A DNA stretch of 64,000 nucleotides, taken from the NCBI GenBank assembly GCA_910574995.1, contig CAJTCS010000002.1, forward strand, positions 186,001 through 250,000, given 5' to 3'. The notes under the pieces were generated by a model that saw only the letters and a program-made list of their open reading frames with translations, ran no database searches and was not told the DNA's origin. The position numbers and the translations under genes are program-made. This DNA is from Oscillospiraceae bacterium. GTDB lineage: Bacteria > Bacillota > Clostridia > Oscillospirales > Acutalibacteraceae. Below are positions 60,255-64,000 of the stretch, in pieces. The stretch's first letter is position 1, and each line of letters opens with the position of its first letter.

Positions 60255-63011
60255 TTACCCCTCTGGTGACGGGTCTGGCCGCTGCATGTTCCGCTCCATC
60301 CACTGGGCGTAAGTCATCAGCACCTGCCGGGGCTTGGAACCCTCGTGTGGGCCTACAATGCCCAATTGCTCCATTTCATCGATGATACGCCCGGCCCGGG
60401 CATACCCCAGCCGCAGCCTGCGTTGCAAAAGGGATGTAGACGCTTGCCCAGCCTCTACCACACATTTGACCGCCTCTTCCAGCATGGGGTCATGGGCGCC
60501 GTCTTCCCCGTCGGCATCACCGCTCCTGCCCCCTTCGCTGGCGGCGTTACGCTCTATCTCCTCCAGCACGCTTTCGTCATAATCCAGCTCCTTTGTGGTT
60601 TTCACAAATCCCACAATGGAAGATATCTCCTCGTCTGTCACATAGCATCCCTGCACGCGCACAGGCTTGTTCACCCCTACAGGGGCAAAAAGCATGTCCC
60701 CCCTACCCAACAGCTTTTCTGCACCCACCGCATCTAAGATGGTACGGGAATCTACTGCGGTGGATACAGTTAGAGCGATACGGCTGGGGATATTCGCCTT
60801 GATCAAGCCTGTGACTACGTCTACCGAAGGGCGCTGAGTAGCCACCACCAAATGCATCCCAGCCGCACGGGCCAGCTGCGCCAGGCGGCAGATGGAATCC
60901 TCCACCTCCTTAGGGGAGGCCATCATCAGGTCGGCCAGTTCGTCGATGATGATGACAATCTGGGGCATAGCGGGCATGGGCTGGCCATTCTCATCTTCAT
61001 AGCCTTGCACCTCTGCCAGGGAATTATACCCCGCTAAATTACGCACGCCGTACTCTGAAAAAACCTTATACCGTTTCATCATCTCGGACACCGCCCAGGC
61101 CAACGCGCCAGAAGCTTTGTGGGGATCTGTGACCACAGGTACCAGCATGTGGGGCAGGCCGTTGTATTCGGTCAACTCCACAGCCTTGGGGTCGATCATT
61201 AAAAAGCGCACATCGCTGGGCGATGCTTTGTATAGGATACTGATTATAATGGAGTTGATGCACACAGATTTACCAGACCCGGTGGTGCCGGCTATCAGCA
61301 GATGGGGCATTTTTGCCAGATCCGCTATCACGGGCTGGCCCGCGATATCCCGGCCAAGGGCTGCGGACAGCTTTCCCTTAGAGGTTTGGAACGCATTGGA
61401 CTGTATCAGGTCCCGCATGCACACGCCGCTTCTAGCCCTGTTAGGCACCTCGATGCCTACCGCCGCTTTACCAGGAATCGGCGCTTCGATACGCACGCCA
61501 GTGGCAGCCAGGTTCAGGGCCAGGTCGTCCGCCAGGTTAGTGATTTTACTGATTTTCACGCCAGCGGCAGGCTGGATTTCATACCGGGTGACAGACGGGC
61601 CCCGGCAAATATCTAGTATTTTTGTCTGCACGCCGAAACTGTTCAACGTGTCTACCAAAATGCGCCCATTTGTCTGCAACTCTTCTGTCTCTTTGGCGGG
61701 ATCTGCAGAGGGGCTTTCCTGTAACATGCTTACCGGTGGGAAGCAATAGGCCGCCGTCTCCTGCTGCATGTTTTCCGCCGCCTGGTACAGGGCTAGCTGC
61801 TCCGGCGAGGCGACAGACGGCGCATCCTCTTGTTTTTTCCGCATGGCTTCCCCTGCCAGTTCCTGAAGCTCTGGGGGCTCCGCCAGCAAGGGGCCCTCTT
61901 CCGGTTCTACAGGAGGGGAGGGAATATCCCCCCCTTCCTCTTTAGTAAGAGGAGGTTCCAGCGCAGCAGATTGCTCCCCAAACTGGGGCAAAGGCATCTC
62001 CTGTATCTCCCGTATGGCTTGGTCTAATTCTTGTGTCGCTTCTGCCGCCTCTGGGCTCTCTCGTGGAGGCTCTTCTTTAGGGGCAGGCACTGTAGTTGCC
62101 TCCTCTATGCCAAATACAGCCTCCAGCTTGTCCAGTTTCTCGTTACGCTGGGGCGCCTTCTTTTTTGGTTTTGTTTTGGGGAACAAGGCCGTTATGTCCC
62201 CAGATGTCTCTCTGAGGGACATAGAAACAGGCTCTAAAGGTACGTCGATATAAGGGCGGTCCTGTTCAAGGACCAGGCGCTCCTCTTCCCTGCGCTGCCG
62301 GGCATTCTGCAGCCCCTCGGACATTACATCTACCGGCTTTTTAATGGTACGGAACAGCCCGATGAGGGTGGTGCCTGTAAGAATCATTAAAGCCACAAAA
62401 AGAAGCAGCAAGACAATGATTTTAGCGCCTATCTCCCCTGCAGCCTGCAAGAGCAGCTGTCCCAGGATACCGCCTATCACACCGCCGCCCACCCCTGCAT
62501 TCAGCGTATATAGGGATGTTATGTACTCTCCAAACCGCAACCCGTCGTGGGGTTTGGCTCCACCAAAGATAAAGCCTGTCATACAAAACAGGATAATAAT
62601 CAGCACGGTCATCCAGATCTTTCCCCCGATCGAGCCGCGGGGCTTTTCCAAGGTAATGACCACCGCTACATAAATCACGAGGACAGGCCAAAGCAGCGCC
62701 CAGCTGCCAAAAATGCCAAGTATCGCTGTATGGGCCCATTTCCAAAGGTTATCCCCAGGGATCAACACCAAACAGGCCAAAAAAATAGCGCAAGCAAAAA
62801 GGACTACTGCCCGCATCTGGTTGCGTTGGCGGATGGCTTCCGCATTCATACGCGCTGGGGCCGGGCGATTCCCCTTGCCGGCCGGCTGTTTCTTTCTTGT
62901 AGCGGATGCCCCGGCCGGCCTTTTGGCCGGGGGCCTTTTCTGCCCAGAAGCAGCTTCTTTTTTCTCTGCCAAAAAGTCCCTCTCCCTTTCCTTGTACTTT
63001 ATATCTTCCAT
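60255..63011 (-). CDS. ftsK: DNA translocase FtsK/SpoIIIE
   Basis: Septal DNA pump for chromosome segregation and, in spore formers, forespore filling. 918 residues: basic N terminus rich in Lys/Pro/Ala, about four to five membrane helices (near 65-215), a Pro/Glu-rich linker (about 270-420), the RecA-like motor with Walker A GTTGSGKSVCINS (near 575) and Walker B IVIIIDELADLM, and a C-terminal winged-helix gamma domain (LLQRRLRLGYARAGRI). ATG 63011 has no clear SD; it lies 21 bases after uppP. Confidence 0.95.
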   Translation of the reverse strand: MEDIKYKERERDFLAEKKEAASGQKRPPAKRPAGASATRKKQPAGKGNRPAPARMNAEAIRQRNQMRAVVLFACAIFLACLVLIPGDNLWKWAHTAILGIFGSWALLWPVLVIYVAVVITLEKPRGSIGGKIWMTVLIIILFCMTGFIFGGAKPHDGLRFGEYITSLYTLNAGVGGGVIGGILGQLLLQAAGEIGAKIIVLLLLFVALMILTGTTLIGLFRTIKKPVDVMSEGLQNARQRREEERLVLEQDRPYIDVPLEPVSMSLRETSGDITALFPKTKPKKKAPQRNEKLDKLEAVFGIEEATTVPAPKEEPPRESPEAAEATQELDQAIREIQEMPLPQFGEQSAALEPPLTKEEGGDIPSPPVEPEEGPLLAEPPELQELAGEAMRKKQEDAPSVASPEQLALYQAAENMQQETAAYCFPPVSMLQESPSADPAKETEELQTNGRILVDTLNSFGVQTKILDICRGPSVTRYEIQPAAGVKISKITNLADDLALNLAATGVRIEAPIPGKAAVGIEVPNRARSGVCMRDLIQSNAFQTSKGKLSAALGRDIAGQPVIADLAKMPHLLIAGTTGSGKSVCINSIIISILYKASPSDVRFLMIDPKAVELTEYNGLPHMLVPVVTDPHKASGALAWAVSEMMKRYKVFSEYGVRNLAGYNSLAEVQGYEDENGQPMPAMPQIVIIIDELADLMMASPKEVEDSICRLAQLARAAGMHLVVATQRPSVDVVTGLIKANIPSRIALTVSTAVDSRTILDAVGAEKLLGRGDMLFAPVGVNKPVRVQGCYVTDEEISSIVGFVKTTKELDYDESVLEEIERNAASEGGRSGDADGEDGAHDPMLEEAVKCVVEAGQASTSLLQRRLRLGYARAGRIIDEMEQLGIVGPHEGSKPRQVLMTYAQWMERNMQRPDPSPEG

Positions 63012-63032
63012 TTTTAAGAATAAAGGCGTACC

Positions 63033-63974
63033 CTACAGGGGGGTACCCGTAAATATGTTTTTCCCTACAAGATGCTCGACTGCACCCAATATGGTGACAA
63101 TGCCTCCGGCAATCAGGGTATAATAGGCAAATATCTGCATTTTATTGGTAGTTACAATCCACCGCAGCAGCTTGATGGCTAAAAACCCCACTATTGCCGA
63201 GGTTATGACGCCTACGACAAGCGGCCCTACGCCTATACCCTCTCCTGTGGAACCAATATCTTTCAAAGATACCAGGGCTGCAGCCGCAATGGAAGGGATC
63301 CCCAATACAAAGGAGTAGTCCAAGGCTGTCTGTTGGTTGACGCCCCGCAACAGGCCCACCGACAAGGTGGAACCAGACCGGGAAAGCCCTGGGAACACGG
63401 CCGCCGCGCATTGGGTAAGCCCGATAGCAATAGCGTCCATGGTATGAAGCTTCCGCCTTCCCTTGGAGGGCACCAACCGGCCATGCCGGTCTTTTACCTT
63501 TTTCGCCAGGTTCTGCCGGTTGGCGTGGATGCCCAAAAACAGCAGGGCGCTAGTCAGCAGCAAGGAAAGGCCTTCTATCAGGATAGAGCTGTCAGAAGCC
63601 AGCAGTTCGGAAAAATCCTTGACCTTCATGCCAGTACCCGGTATAGGCAAAAACAGCAGGAACAAAGGCACCAAGCCGATGATAAGCATCAGTAGAAGCC
63701 GTCTTTCCCGGCTCATCCCACTCCACTTGAATTCCCGGTGCACCAGGTCTACACATAAGGAGAAAAACTCCTGTATAAGCTGCCATACTAACTGGCGGTA
63801 CACAAAAATGACCGCTATCAGCGTGCCCAGGTGCAGCATGATGTCAAACAGGATACCTGGCAGTTCGATACCGAAGATATGCTGGGATATGGACAGATGC
63901 CCGCTGCTGGACACTGGCAGGAATTCAGTGGCCCCCTGGATGATACCCTGTAGGACAGCGTCAAAAATGGTCAT
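63033..63974 (-). CDS. uppP: Undecaprenyl-diphosphatase (UppP/BacA)
   Basis: Recycles the lipid carrier for cell-wall synthesis; overexpression is associated with bacitracin resistance in many bacteria. 313 residues, about eight membrane helices; signature GATEFLPVSSSGHL near the N terminus and PGLSRSGSTLS in the second half. A 40-residue polar insert (IHANRQNLAKKVKDRHGR and on) lies in the middle. GGAGG precedes ATG 63974; its promoter lies beyond the window. Confidence 0.95.
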   Translation of the reverse strand: MTIFDAVLQGIIQGATEFLPVSSSGHLSISQHIFGIELPGILFDIMLHLGTLIAVIFVYRQLVWQLIQEFFSLCVDLVHREFKWSGMSRERRLLLMLIIGLVPLFLLFLPIPGTGMKVKDFSELLASDSSILIEGLSLLLTSALLFLGIHANRQNLAKKVKDRHGRLVPSKGRRKLHTMDAIAIGLTQCAAAVFPGLSRSGSTLSVGLLRGVNQQTALDYSFVLGIPSIAAAALVSLKDIGSTGEGIGVGPLVVGVITSAIVGFLAIKLLRWIVTTNKMQIFAYYTLIAGGIVTILGAVEHLVGKNIFTGTPL

Positions 63975-64000
63975 GGCTTCCTCCTTTTATGTAACGGCGA

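Overview
The window is a continuous stretch of low-GC-lineage (Firmicutes) chromosome with about 50% GC. Gene content and order point to an endospore-forming member of the Clostridia, most likely Oscillospirales/Ruminococcaceae-like; the family-level guess is inference. Supporting features are the tig-clpP-clpX-lon-engB order, rbgA next to rnhB, spoIIM next to xerD, cwlD, an FtsK/SpoIIIE translocase, a lysine riboswitch, a T-box, and consensus Firmicutes promoters (TTGACA / 17 bp / TATAAT). There is no prophage, insertion sequence or CRISPR array; nearly everything is core housekeeping DNA, and the unexplained material lies in the gaps between genes.

Layout, left to right. 1-4.7 kb: rplS, two tandem type I signal peptidases, rbgA, rnhB, a YraN protein and a membrane dipeptidase. 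4.7-7 kb: thrC and a metallophosphoesterase. 7-17.7 kb: proteostasis block tig-clpP-clpX-lon-engB, then lysA, a HAD phosphatase, yerC, a methyltransferase and hslO. 17.7-18.3 kb: tRNA-Val, Asp, Phe, Gly and Cys. 18.3-20 kb: DUF3788, a GNAT and a TIM-barrel protein. 20-24 kb (minus): metF, a separate methionine-synthase activation protein and metH. 24-28.3 kb: cwlD, radA, a DUF6873-like protein and a tyrosine recombinase. 28.3-34.6 kb (minus): a DUF624 membrane protein, xerD, spoIIM, a candidate structured RNA, a TIGR04086 membrane protein, yajC, tgt and queA.

34.6-38.6 kb: a lysine-riboswitch operon with a MazG-like gene, asd, dapA, dapB and a stand-alone ACT protein. 38.6-40.6 kb (minus): a tyrosine-type T-box leading a GNAT and tyrS. 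40.6-48.3 kb (minus): lgt-folD-dxs-tlyA-nadK-argR-recN from one promoter. 48.4-50.7 kb: a solitary GH3 glycosidase. 50.9-57.5 kb (minus): fhs-tsaE-tsaB-rpiB-upp and two M16 peptidases. 57.5-64 kb: a SEDS protein (plus), then DUF3006, a ComEC-type beta-lactamase-fold protein, ftsK and uppP (minus).

Themes that connect: lysine/diaminopimelate synthesis is split between lysA (13.6 kb) and the riboswitch operon; one-carbon metabolism (metF, metH, folD, fhs) is spread over three operons; sporulation genes (cwlD, spoIIM) carry SigE-like promoters. The best candidate for something undescribed is a roughly 244-nt RNA upstream of spoIIM (minus strand, about 31109 to 30866): a strong SigA promoter fires exactly at the 5' arm of a stem that closes on its 3' end, with several hairpins inside. 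Also notable are divergent promoters sharing one -35 hexamer, a CUG-start tlyA, a promoter aimed at a 22-bp perfect hairpin after ftsW, and a 30-bp palindrome before the recombinase gene.
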